This document shows, in pieces, positions 5,126-12,523 of a stretch of DNA of 16,027 bases; position 1 is the stretch's first letter, and every line of letters starts with the position of its first letter. A program made the position numbers and the translations under genes. This DNA comes from CAYLNK01 sp964384675 (GTDB lineage Bacteria; Acidobacteriota; Thermoanaerobaculia; UBA5066), in assembly GCA_964384675.1 (NCBI GenBank), contig CAYLNK010000132.1:1-16027 (forward strand). The letters are read 5' to 3'. Below the pieces are notes generated by a model. That model searched no databases. It had not been told where the DNA came from and was given only the letters and a program-made list of their open reading frames with translations.

Positions 5126-5787
5126 GCAAGCTCGATCGCGACGGCATCGTCGCGCGCGCGGCGCAGGAGCTCCGGGACGGGATGTACGTCAACCTCGGTA
5201 TCGGGATGCCGACGCTGGTGTCGAACCGGATTCCGTCCGGCGTGGAAGTGGTCCTCCAGTCGGAGAACGGGATCCTCGGGATGGGGCCGTACCCGTCCGA
5301 GGCCGAGGTGGACGCCGACCTGATCAACGCCGGCAAGGAGACGGTCACCGTCCTGCCGGGCGCGTCGTTCTTCTCCTCCGCCGACTCGTTCGCCATGATC
5401 CGGGGCGGCCACATCGACCTCTGCATCCTCGGCGCGATGCAGGTGGACGCCGAGGGTTCGCTCGCGAACTGGATGATCCCCGGCCGCCTCGTGAAGGGGA
5501 TGGGAGGGGCGATGGACCTCGTCGCCGCAACGCGCCGTGTCGTGGTGACGATGGAGCACGTGGCGAAGAACGGTGAGAAGAAGATCCTCCACCGCTGCAC
5601 GCTGCCCTTGACCGGCCGCCGCTGCGTCCACCGTGTGATCACCGACCTCGCCGTCCTCGACGTCCTCCCCGACGGCGCCGGGCTCGTCCTCGTCGAGCGG
5701 GCGCCGGGTGTCTCGATCGAGGAGATCGTCGCGGCCACGGAGCCGCGGCTCGTGATCGCCGGCGACGTGCCGGAGATGAAGGTCTGA
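5122..5787 (+). CDS. scoB: 3-oxoacid CoA-transferase subunit B (SCOT/AtoA-like)
   Basis: The 221-aa product is a full-length beta subunit of a family I CoA-transferase. It carries NLGIGMPT (24-31) and the catalytic QSENGILGMGP (46-56), in which E48 is the Glu that forms the enzyme-CoA thioester intermediate. The ATG at 5122 is the third copy of the repeated start segment and the only one that continues into the protein. GGGAGG lies 8 nt upstream and could pair with CCTCCC in the same repeat unit. The TGA at 5785-5787 overlaps the CTG I assign as the lptD start. It should form the A/B complex with the 4246-4959 product, but the enlarged junction may disturb the expected 1:1 coupling. Confidence 0.94.
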   Translation: MSKLDRDGIVARAAQELRDGMYVNLGIGMPTLVSNRIPSGVEVVLQSENGILGMGPYPSEAEVDADLINAGKETVTVLPGASFFSSADSFAMIRGGHIDLCILGAMQVDAEGSLANWMIPGRLVKGMGGAMDLVAATRRVVVTMEHVAKNGEKKILHRCTLPLTGRRCVHRVITDLAVLDVLPDGAGLVLVERAPGVSIEEIVAATEPRLVIAGDVPEMKV

Positions 5788-8003
5788 CCGCGACGCCCGC
5801 GCGCCGGCGCCTCCGGGCGACGGCCGTCCTGGCGCTCCTCGCCACACTGGCCTTCGCCGCGTCGCGCGCCGCCGCGCAGTCGTCCTTCGACACCGACCCG
5901 TTCGCGGCGGCGTTCCGCGAGAAGTCGAACCTCGACCTGAAGTTCAAGGTCCCCGAGAAGGGGGGCGACGTGAAGATCCGCGTCCCCGAAGGGGAGACCG
6001 GAGGGCGCCTGGCTTTGGTGGCGGAGAACGTCTACGAGGCCGAGGCGCCGCCCGGCAAGCGGGTCGTGATCGAGTACCAGGACCTGCGGCTGGAGGCCCG
6101 CAAGGTGCGGGCGGATTCGGTGAAGAAGACCGTCCTCGCCGAGGGGGACGTGATCTTCGTCCAGGGGCAATCGCGCCTGACCGGCGCGCGCCTCGACCTC
6201 GACCTGAACGACAAGATCGGCGTCCTCACCGACGGCACCATCGACCTCGAGGGGGGTGTCCACCTGCGCGGCGCGACGCTGTCCAAGGTGGGGCCGAAGA
6301 CGTTCACGCTCACCCACGGGACGCTCACCGCGTGCGAGGGGGAGAAGCCGGCCTGGATCTTCTCCGTGGCGAGCGGACGCGTCACGCTGGAGGGCTACGC
6401 GCGCCTCAAGAGCGTCGTCTTCAAGCTCGGCGGGCTGCCGCTCCTCTACACGCCATACCTCCTCTGGCCCGCGCTGCGCGACCGCGCCTCCGGCTTCCTG
6501 ATCCCGGGGCTCGGCTACAGCTCCCTGCGAGGCGGCACCCTCGGCGTCTCGTACTACCAGGTGCTGGGCCGTTCCGCCGACGCCACGGTCTCGGCCGATC
6601 TCTTCACGAAGAAGTTCTTCGGGATCGGCACGGAGCTGCGTGCCCAGACGTCGGCCGGGACGCGGGCCGAGGGGATCTTCTACACCGTCCGGGACCCCGA
6701 GGGGAGCTGGGAGTGGAAGACGAAGGGGTCGATCGTCTCGGACGACCTGGGACCGGGCCTCCGGGGCGTGGTCAACTTCCTCCAGTTCTCCGACCAGGCC
6801 TTCTTCCAGACCTACGATCGCGACTTCAACCTGACCTCCACCCGGAGCGTGAAGTCCGAGGCGTTCCTGACCCGCAACGCGGGACCGCTCGCGCTGAACC
6901 TCCGGCTCGACCGGGAGGAGGCGCAGTTCGGCTCGTCGACGGTGATCACCGAGCGGCGGCCCGTGCTCGAGGCCCGCCTCAGGCCGACGCCGCTCTTCGG
7001 GCAGCTCCTCTTCGTGGAGGCCGAGGGGCAGGTCGGCCAGCTGCGGGCCGCTCGCGGGGCGTTCCAGCCGTCCGGAACCTACGACCGGTTCGACCTTTTT
7101 CCGAAGGCGTCGATCCCGCTCTCGCCGTTCCCCTGGCTCTCGCTCCAGGCGAACGCCGGAGCCCGGATCACATCGTACGGCGCCACGCTCTCCGAGACCG
7201 GACAGGCCCTGGACGAGACCCGGTTCGACCGGCACTACGTGCAGGCGGGCCTGGAGCTCACCGGGCCCTCCTTCGCGCGGATCTTCGAGAGCGGCTTCGG
7301 TCCGTACGCGCGCTTGAAGCACGTCATCGAGCCGAGGGTCGACTACCGGTACCTCGAAGGACCGGACCTCGAGCGCGCGCCGCTCTTCGACGAGGTGGAC
7401 TCGGTGACCCCGCTCCACACGCTCCGCTACGCGCTGGTGCAGCGGCTCCTGGGCAAGGGGAAAGAGGGGGGGGCGCGTGAAGTCGCCTCGCTGGAGCTCT
7501 CCTCGACCTACTACATCAAGGCGCTTCCGGGCTCCGGGTCGTTCGCCCCCAGCCGGAACGCTCCGCTCGACGCCGTGCTCCGCGTGAACGCGTCGTCGAA
7601 GCTGAACATGGACGGCAGGGTCACCTACGACGCGTCGGCCCGCCAGGTGACCTCCACCAGCCTGACGGCCTCCCTGAACGCCGAGGGGCGGTCGCTGTCG
7701 CTCTCCGTCTTCGACAGCCGTCCGGTCGGGGCGCCGGAGGCGTCGGCCCAGCTGCGCTTCGGGGGCGGGATGCCGATCCTCCCGAAGCGCATCCGCATCG
7801 ACGCCGCGGGGAACTACGACCTCGCCAAGGGGAAGATGCTGGAGTCGCGCTACCTCCTGACGTTCGAGGGCTCCTGCTTCAAGATCCTGACCGAGTATCG
7901 GGACCTGCGGCTGGGCGACGTGCCGTCGCGCGACTACCGGATCGCCCTGACCCTCAAGAACGTCGGGAGCTTCCTCGATTTCACCGGCTCACTGGCCCGA
8001 TAG
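5784..8003 (+). CDS. lptD: LPS-assembly outer membrane protein LptD, probable CTG start
   Basis: LptD forms the outer-membrane barrel that inserts LPS into the outer leaflet. Visible parts are an OstA/LptA-like N-terminal domain (about residues 60-180; for example VLAEGDVIF and LTGARLDLDL), then the LptD signature C184...PAW..., LPLLYTPYLLWP and SGFLIPGLGYSSLRGG, and a long barrel region. Only one Cys occurs near the C-terminus (C698, in SCFKI), against the CC pair of E. coli. No ATG, GTG or TTG precedes GTG 5970 in frame, yet the frame upstream encodes a clean signal peptide (ARRRLRATAVLALLATLAF...RAAA then Q). I therefore place the start at CTG 5784, which overlaps the scoB stop as CTGA and has GGAG (5772-5775) 8 nt upstream, giving 739 aa. 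If that is wrong, a base error or a truncated, unexported start at 5970 would be the alternatives. Confidence 0.88.
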   Translation: MTATPARRRLRATAVLALLATLAFAASRAAAQSSFDTDPFAAAFREKSNLDLKFKVPEKGGDVKIRVPEGETGGRLALVAENVYEAEAPPGKRVVIEYQDLRLEARKVRADSVKKTVLAEGDVIFVQGQSRLTGARLDLDLNDKIGVLTDGTIDLEGGVHLRGATLSKVGPKTFTLTHGTLTACEGEKPAWIFSVASGRVTLEGYARLKSVVFKLGGLPLLYTPYLLWPALRDRASGFLIPGLGYSSLRGGTLGVSYYQVLGRSADATVSADLFTKKFFGIGTELRAQTSAGTRAEGIFYTVRDPEGSWEWKTKGSIVSDDLGPGLRGVVNFLQFSDQAFFQTYDRDFNLTSTRSVKSEAFLTRNAGPLALNLRLDREEAQFGSSTVITERRPVLEARLRPTPLFGQLLFVEAEGQVGQLRAARGAFQPSGTYDRFDLFPKASIPLSPFPWLSLQANAGARITSYGATLSETGQALDETRFDRHYVQAGLELTGPSFARIFESGFGPYARLKHVIEPRVDYRYLEGPDLERAPLFDEVDSVTPLHTLRYALVQRLLGKGKEGGAREVASLELSSTYYIKALPGSGSFAPSRNAPLDAVLRVNASSKLNMDGRVTYDASARQVTSTSLTASLNAEGRSLSLSVFDSRPVGAPEASAQLRFGGGMPILPKRIRIDAAGNYDLAKGKMLESRYLLTFEGSCFKILTEYRDLRLGDVPSRDYRIALTLKNVGSFLDFTGSLAR

Positions 8004-8060
8004 GTCCTGCCTCGACCCGACACTACCGGGAGCCCAGTGGCGGCGGCTCAAAAGCCATCG

Positions 8061-8066
8061 TATTCT
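8061..8066 (+). promoter_or_regulatory. Possible -10 element (TATTCT) of the secreted-protein gene
   Basis: TATTCT lies 16 nt before ATG 8083; AAGGGG (8072-8077), a possible ribosome-binding site, lies between. The short leader and absent -35 make this tentative. Confidence 0.3.
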
Positions 8067-8082
8067 CGGGCAAGGGGTTGGG

Positions 8083-9324
8083 ATGAAACGACGGAGCGGC
8101 ATCGGGCACCTTCTGGCAGCGGGGGCGATCGGCGTGACGCTGTCGGGGGGCACGGCGAGAGCCGGGAGCGATCCGTGCGAGTCCGCCGTCGTGATCCCGT
8201 CCGCCGGACCCTTCCCCCAGAGCGTCGTCGTCGACACCAGCGAGGAGACGGCCCCGTCCTCCGCTGCCGCACCGTCGTTCGTCTGCGGTGTGAAGGGGAA
8301 CGGGCTGACCCGGGCGGTGTACTTCTCGTTCACGCCCGCCGTCAGCGACAGCTACCAGATCGAGACGATCGGCTCGCAGCCGGCCTCGTACGACACCATC
8401 CTGGGTGTCTTCGCGGGGAGCTGCGAGGCGCTCGAGCCCCTGGCCAACGGCTGCAGCGACGACACCACGGGCAGCCTCCAGTCGCTGGTCGCCCTGCCCC
8501 TCACGGCCGGAACCCCGTACGTCATCGTCGTCGCCGCCGTCGGCACCCGCGATCCGGTCGATCCGTCGCAGGTCACGCCCGGCCCGGGCGGCCAGCTCAA
8601 GCTGACGGTGAAGAGGGCGTCGCCCGCCTACCCGTACCAGTACCTCGTCCCGTCCGTCGCCCGGACCGGCGGCTACACGAGCGACCTCTACGTCGGGAAC
8701 CTCGGCACCGCGGACGGCCTGTTCCTCGTGCAGTTCCTCGGGCACGGCAAGCCGGGCGACGTCCGCGCGCCGGTGTCACAGCCGGTGCTCGGCCCCCTCG
8801 CGGTCGGCGTCGGCGGCACCCGGGAGCTGGTGGACGTGCTCGGGAGCTTCGGCGTCGGCAACGACTGGGGTGCGCTCCTCGTGAAGGGGACGAAGCGCCT
8901 CGCCGTCGGGGCGCGGACATCCTCCGCGGCGCCGGAGGGCGGCACGGTGGGGCAGTACGGCGCGGGGATCGACGTCTCGACCGGGCTCCTCGCGGTGGGT
9001 GAGACGGGCCGGCTCGTCGGCGTCCGCGAGGACCTCGACTTCCGGACGAACGTCGCCCTCGTGAATTTCTCGACGGCCCCGTGCGCGGTGGAGCTGGAGC
9101 TGCGGGGACGCGGCGGGGATCTCCTCGGCGCCTCCCGGCAGAGCTTGCCCCCGTCGACGATGGTGCAGCTCAGCGGCCTGAAGACTTCCCTCAACGTCAC
9201 GGACGACGTTCGCTCGGCCTCGATCACCGCCCGGAACGCCACGCCGGGCTGCACGGTCACCGCGGCGGCGTTCGTGATCGACCGCAAGACGAGCGACCCC
9301 TTCGCGATCGAGATGCGGAAGTAG
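8083..9324 (+). CDS. Secreted PPC-domain protein with a C-terminal beta-sandwich module
   Basis: The 413-aa product has a signal peptide (MKRR, hydrophobic core, cleavage probably after TARA at residue 27). Residues 30-155 look like a bacterial pre-peptidase C-terminal (PPC) domain: CESAVVI, VYFSFTP, YDTILGVFAGSC and a final TPYVIVVAAVG. Residues about 185-405 form a module I recall from many acidobacterial secreted proteins, with YTSDLYVGNLG, a WGALLVKG strand, GQYGAGI, DFRTNVALVN and VIDRKTSDPF. The six Cys (32, 68, 114, 124, 334, 390) could form disulfides. No protease or other catalytic domain is present, so it is probably a surface or extracellular binding protein. ATG 8083 follows AAGGGG at 8072-8077. 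It stands between lptD and rmlD on its own. Function unknown. Confidence 0.85.
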   Translation: MKRRSGIGHLLAAGAIGVTLSGGTARAGSDPCESAVVIPSAGPFPQSVVVDTSEETAPSSAAAPSFVCGVKGNGLTRAVYFSFTPAVSDSYQIETIGSQPASYDTILGVFAGSCEALEPLANGCSDDTTGSLQSLVALPLTAGTPYVIVVAAVGTRDPVDPSQVTPGPGGQLKLTVKRASPAYPYQYLVPSVARTGGYTSDLYVGNLGTADGLFLVQFLGHGKPGDVRAPVSQPVLGPLAVGVGGTRELVDVLGSFGVGNDWGALLVKGTKRLAVGARTSSAAPEGGTVGQYGAGIDVSTGLLAVGETGRLVGVREDLDFRTNVALVNFSTAPCAVELELRGRGGDLLGASRQSLPPSTMVQLSGLKTSLNVTDDVRSASITARNATPGCTVTAAAFVIDRKTSDPFAIEMRK

Positions 9325-9360
9325 TCCGGCCGACCTGTCGCCCGCGCCTCTCCCCCCGGC

Positions 9361-9366
9361 TACACT
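9361..9366 (+). promoter_or_regulatory. Leaderless-type -10 (TACACT) for the rmlD operon
   Basis: TACACT is followed by 8 nt (CCGCGCCC) and the GTG start of rmlD. No purine-rich ribosome-binding site precedes GTG, so the message probably begins at the start codon. Confidence 0.5.
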
Positions 9367-9374
9367 CCGCGCCC

Positions 9375-10205
9375 GTGCGGATCGTCATCCTCGGAGCCGG
9401 CGGCATGCTCGGCCGCGCGCTCGCCCGGCTCCTGCCGGACGCGGCCGCCTTCCGTCGCGCGGAGCTGGACCTCGACGATCCGAAGGCGGTGGGCAGGGCC
9501 GTCGGGCCCGGAGTCGACCTCGTGCTGAACGCCGCGGCCAGCACGAAGGTGGACCTGGCCGAGACGGATGCCGCGCACCTGGCCACGAACGGCGTCTCGG
9601 TCGGGCTCCTCGCCGAGCGGTGCGCGGCGGTCGGTGCGCGGCTCGTCCACGTCTCGACCGACTACGTCTTCGACGGCCGCGGGACGCGTCCCTACCGGGA
9701 GGACGACCCGGTCTCGCCCGTGAACGCGTACGGCCGCGGGAAGCTCGACGGCGAGCGCCGGGCGCTGGCCGCCCTGCCGGACGCGCTGGTGGTACGGACG
9801 TCGTGGGTGTACGGGCCGGGCGGGACGAACTTCGTCGACACGATCCTGAAGCAGGTCGAGTCGGGGAAGACGGAGCTGAAGGTGGTGGCGGACCAGCGCG
9901 GCCGCCCCACGTACGCGCCCGATCTCGCCCGCGCGCTGGTGCGGCTCGCGGAGCGAGGCGCGTCCGGCCTCGTCCACTTCGCGAACGCCGGCGTCACCAC
10001 GTGGCACGGCCTCGCCGTCGAGGCGCTTCGCCTTTCGGGGCGAGGCGACGTGACGGTGACCCCCTGCGCCACGTCCGACTTCCCACGTCCCGCGCCGCGT
10101 CCCGCCTGGTCGGTGCTGGACACGTCCCGCTACGAGTCGCTCGCCGGAGAGGCGCCCCGGCCGTGGCCGGAGGCCCTCGCCGACCACGTGGCGGGGCGCG
10201 GATGA
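9375..10205 (+). CDS. rmlD: dTDP-4-dehydrorhamnose reductase (RmlD family)
   Basis: The 276-aa product is a short-chain dehydrogenase of the RmlD type, which makes the last step to dTDP-L-rhamnose with NAD(P)H in the cytoplasm. It shows the nucleotide-binding GAGGMLG (residues 7-13), STDYVFDG (94-101), the catalytic Y119xxxK123, RTSWVYG and DQRGRPTYAPDLA. The GTG at 9375 places the Rossmann strand at the N-terminus. There is no Shine-Dalgarno. The stop overlaps the next start as ATGA. The other three rml genes are not in this window, so dTDP-rhamnose supply depends on genes elsewhere; another nucleotide-sugar substrate is possible. Coupling to a polyprenol-kinase/prenyltransferase pair hints at a shared glycolipid or envelope role, which is inference. 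Confidence 0.9.
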   Translation: MRIVILGAGGMLGRALARLLPDAAAFRRAELDLDDPKAVGRAVGPGVDLVLNAAASTKVDLAETDAAHLATNGVSVGLLAERCAAVGARLVHVSTDYVFDGRGTRPYREDDPVSPVNAYGRGKLDGERRALAALPDALVVRTSWVYGPGGTNFVDTILKQVESGKTELKVVADQRGRPTYAPDLARALVRLAERGASGLVHFANAGVTTWHGLAVEALRLSGRGDVTVTPCATSDFPRPAPRPAWSVLDTSRYESLAGEAPRPWPEALADHVAGRG

Positions 10206-11533
10206 GCGTCGGCGCGGGCGAGATCAAGCGGAAGGCCGTCCACATCGGGATGGCCGGCTTCGCTCTCTGCCTCCGGTTCCTCGACTGGCGCGGGGCCGCG
10301 CTGGCGGCGCTCGGCGCGCTGGCCTTCAACCTGTTCGTCCTGCCCCGGCTCGGCGGCGGGGCTCTCGATCGAGAGGACGACCGGAAACGCGGCTACTCCA
10401 TCGGGATCCTCCTCTACCCGATCGTGGTACTCCTCCTCGTCGCCTTCTTTCCGCTGCGGCTCGAGATCGTCGCGGCGGGCTGGGGCTTCCTCGCGTTCGG
10501 AGACGGCTTCGCGACGCTCGCCGGCAAGGCGTGGGGACGCGCCCGGCTGCCCTGGAACGACGGGAAGTCGTGGGCGGGCCTCCTCACGTACGTGGTCGCC
10601 GGAGGCCTCGGCGGCGCGCTCCTCTACACGTTCGTGGCGAAGCACCCGGTGTCGGCCGCGGAGATCGCCGCGATCCTCGCCGCCGCCGTCGTCGGCGCCG
10701 GGGTCGAGAGCCTGCCGTCCGAGCTGGACGACAACCTCGTCGCCCCGCTCGTGGCCGCGGGCGCGCTCGGCGCGCTCCTCCAGTCGCTCGGCGGCTGGGC
10801 GATCGTGACGACGTCCGGCTGGCAGCGCGGGGCCCTGATCGCGCTGGGAGTCAACCTCGCGGTTTCGCTGGCCATGGGAGCCGCGCGCCTCGTCCGACCG
10901 TCCGGCGTCTGGTCGGGATTCCTCTTCGGCACCGTGATCCTGGCGTTCGGGGGCTGGGGGGCGTACGCGCTGCTCTGGGTCTTCTTCGCGGGCGGGACGC
11001 TCGCGACGCGGTTCGGCAGGCGGCGCAAGGAGGCGATGGGGAAGGCCGAGGAATCCGGGGGCCGGCGCGGCGCGCCCAACGTCCTGGCGAACGTCTCGGT
11101 GGCCGCGTTCTGCGCCATCGTCGCCGCGACGGCGGGACGGCCCGACTTCGCGCTCGCCGCCGCGGCCGCGCTCGCGACGGCGCTGATGGACACGGTCGGC
11201 ACCGAGATCGGCCAGGCGATCGAGAGCCCGACCATGCTCCTGCCCGACCTTCGCCGCGTGCCGCCCGGCACGGACGGAGCGGTGTCGATCGCGGGGACGC
11301 TGGCAGGTCTCCTCGCCGGCGCGCTCCTCGCCGGGGTGGGCGTCCTCGCCGGCGTCGTGACGTCGTTCGGCGCCGGGATCGTCGTCGCGGCGGCGTTCGC
11401 CGGGACCGTGGTCGAGAGCCTCCTCGGGCGTGCCGGCGCGCCGTGGCGCGTCACGAACGGGCACGTCCTCAACTTCTACAACACGCTGACCGGGGCGTTC
11501 ATCGCCCTGACCCTGCACCGGCTCCTCGCATGA
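10202..11533 (+). CDS. Fusion of a dolichol/phytol kinase-like domain and a DUF92 (phytyl-phosphate kinase-like) domain
   Basis: This 443-aa integral membrane protein joins two families. The N-terminal half (about 1-200) is CTP-dependent polyprenol-kinase-like (Sec59/VTE5 type): RKAVHIGMAGFAL (10-22), AFGDGFATLAGKAWGR (98-113), KSWAGLLTYVVAG (122-134) and VESLPSELDDNLVAPL (168-183). The C-terminal half (about 215-443) is DUF92 (TMEM19/VTE6 type): FGTVILAFGGWGAYAL (242-257), FFAGGTLATRFG, RRGAPNVLANVS, TALMDTVGTEIGQ (326-338), PGTDGAVSIAGTLAGL and NGHVLNFYNTLTGA (419-432). In plants VTE5 phosphorylates phytol and VTE6 phosphorylates phytyl phosphate, so one polypeptide could turn an isoprenoid alcohol into its diphosphate. 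ATGA overlaps join it to rmlD and ubiA. Both conserved halves look intact; substrate unknown. Confidence 0.85.
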   Translation: MSVGAGEIKRKAVHIGMAGFALCLRFLDWRGAALAALGALAFNLFVLPRLGGGALDREDDRKRGYSIGILLYPIVVLLLVAFFPLRLEIVAAGWGFLAFGDGFATLAGKAWGRARLPWNDGKSWAGLLTYVVAGGLGGALLYTFVAKHPVSAAEIAAILAAAVVGAGVESLPSELDDNLVAPLVAAGALGALLQSLGGWAIVTTSGWQRGALIALGVNLAVSLAMGAARLVRPSGVWSGFLFGTVILAFGGWGAYALLWVFFAGGTLATRFGRRRKEAMGKAEESGGRRGAPNVLANVSVAAFCAIVAATAGRPDFALAAAAALATALMDTVGTEIGQAIESPTMLLPDLRRVPPGTDGAVSIAGTLAGLLAGALLAGVGVLAGVVTSFGAGIVVAAAFAGTVVESLLGRAGAPWRVTNGHVLNFYNTLTGAFIALTLHRLLA

Positions 11534-12513
11534 CGCTCAAGCACGCCGTCCGGCTGACCCGACCGTTCACTCTCCTGCCTCCGCTCCTCGGGATCCTGTC
11601 CGGGGCCATCTGCGCGTTCGGCAGCGCGCACAACCCGGATCCGGTGCGCCGAGTGACTTTCGAGGTGCTCCTCGTGATCGCGGTCGGCTCGCTCTGCGCG
11701 TCGGGCCTGAACGCGGCGTCGAACGTGCTGAACCAGATCACCGACCTCGTGATGGACCGGATCAACAAGCCGGACCGGCCGCTCGTCACGGGCGAGGTGA
11801 CCGTGCCGGCGGCGTGGCGACTCACCTGGGTGCTGTACGTCGTCGCGCTGGTGCCGGTCTGGTGGATCGTCGTACCGCCGGTGCCGGGTCTTTCGGCCCG
11901 CTTCCGCGCTCCGCTCGGCACGCACGAGAGCTTCTTCCTCTTCCTGTCGGGGCTCGTCTTCACGCTCGTCTACTCGATGCCCGAGCTCGGGCGCACGAAG
12001 CAGCACGGCCTCCTCGCGAACCTGACGATCGCGATCCCGCGCGGGTGCCTCCTGAAGGTGGCCGGCTGGACCCTCGTCGCCTCGTCCCGCTCGTGGGAGC
12101 CGTGGGCGATCGGCGGGCTCTTCGCGCTCTTCCTGTTCGGCGCGTCGTCGACGAAAGACTTCTCCGACGTGGAGGGGGACGCGGCCGGCGGCTGCCGCAC
12201 GCTGCCGATCGTCTACGGGAACCGGAAGGCCGTCCGGCTCATCTCACCGTTCTTCGTGATCCCGTGGCTGCTGCTTCCGCTGCTCTGCCTCGTGGACGAC
12301 CCCGGGGCGCCCGGCCGGCCGCTCCTGACCGGGAACCACGCTCTTCTGACCGCGCTCGGTCTGGGCCTCGCCGGGTGGGGGGGGTACACGGTGAGGCTGC
12401 TCTCGCGGAACCCGGACGAGCTCTCCACCACGGAGAACCACCCGTCGTGGACGCACATGTATCTGATGCTGATGGCCGCTCAGATCGGCTTCGCGCTGGC
12501 CTACGTCCTGTAG
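11530..12513 (+). CDS. UbiA-family prenyltransferase
   Basis: The 327-aa polytopic membrane protein has both Mg-binding Asp-rich motifs of the UbiA family: NQITDLVMD (N68, D72, D76) followed by RINKPDRPLVTGE, and KDFSDVEGD (D210, D213, D217) followed by RTLPIVYG. It should transfer a prenyl group from a prenyl diphosphate to an aromatic or other acceptor in the membrane. The NQ...DRINKPxxPL context recalls homogentisate phytyltransferases and chlorophyll or archaeal-lipid synthases more than UbiA/MenA, but this is by eye. ATG 11530 overlaps the stop of the kinase fusion (ATGA), suggesting that the fusion supplies its diphosphate donor. Acceptor and chain length cannot be read from the sequence. 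Confidence 0.9.
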   Translation: MTLKHAVRLTRPFTLLPPLLGILSGAICAFGSAHNPDPVRRVTFEVLLVIAVGSLCASGLNAASNVLNQITDLVMDRINKPDRPLVTGEVTVPAAWRLTWVLYVVALVPVWWIVVPPVPGLSARFRAPLGTHESFFLFLSGLVFTLVYSMPELGRTKQHGLLANLTIAIPRGCLLKVAGWTLVASSRSWEPWAIGGLFALFLFGASSTKDFSDVEGDAAGGCRTLPIVYGNRKAVRLISPFFVIPWLLLPLLCLVDDPGAPGRPLLTGNHALLTALGLGLAGWGGYTVRLLSRNPDELSTTENHPSWTHMYLMLMAAQIGFALAYVL

Positions 12514-12516
12514 CAT
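12511..12516 (+). promoter_or_regulatory. Leaderless-type -10 (TAGCAT) for the 179-aa gene
   Basis: TAGCAT includes the UbiA stop codon TAG and lies 7 nt before ATG 12524. No ribosome-binding site is present between them. Confidence 0.4.
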
Positions 12517-12523
12517 CGCGTCG

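Larger units (their letters stand above)
4955..5140 (+). repeat. 83-bp perfect tandem repeat (2.2 copies) at the scoA/scoB junction
   Basis: The unit starting at ATG 4956 recurs exactly at 5039, and its first 19 bases recur at 5122 as the true start of scoB. Each unit contains an inverted repeat (GGGGGGACC 4983-4991 with GGTCCCCCC 5001-5009 in copy 1), a C-rich tract and GGGAGG (5025-5030) 8 nt before the next ATG. Because 83 is not a multiple of three, the copies lie in different frames. Confidence 0.97.

Noticed and set aside
4955..5140. CRISPR-like array
   Set aside because: Units are contiguous 83-bp tandem copies without variable spacers, and no cas genes are present.
5115..7418. A 767-codon open frame on the minus strand across scoB and lptD
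   Set aside because: Its translation is low-complexity Arg/Glu/Gly-rich with no motifs, and it lies opposite two genes with clear family signatures. Long antisense frames are expected at this GC content.
8004..8060. Terminator or promoter between lptD and the secreted-protein gene
   Set aside because: Only a weak interrupted palindrome (CACT...AGTG near 8020-8040) is present, without a T tract or a -35 element.
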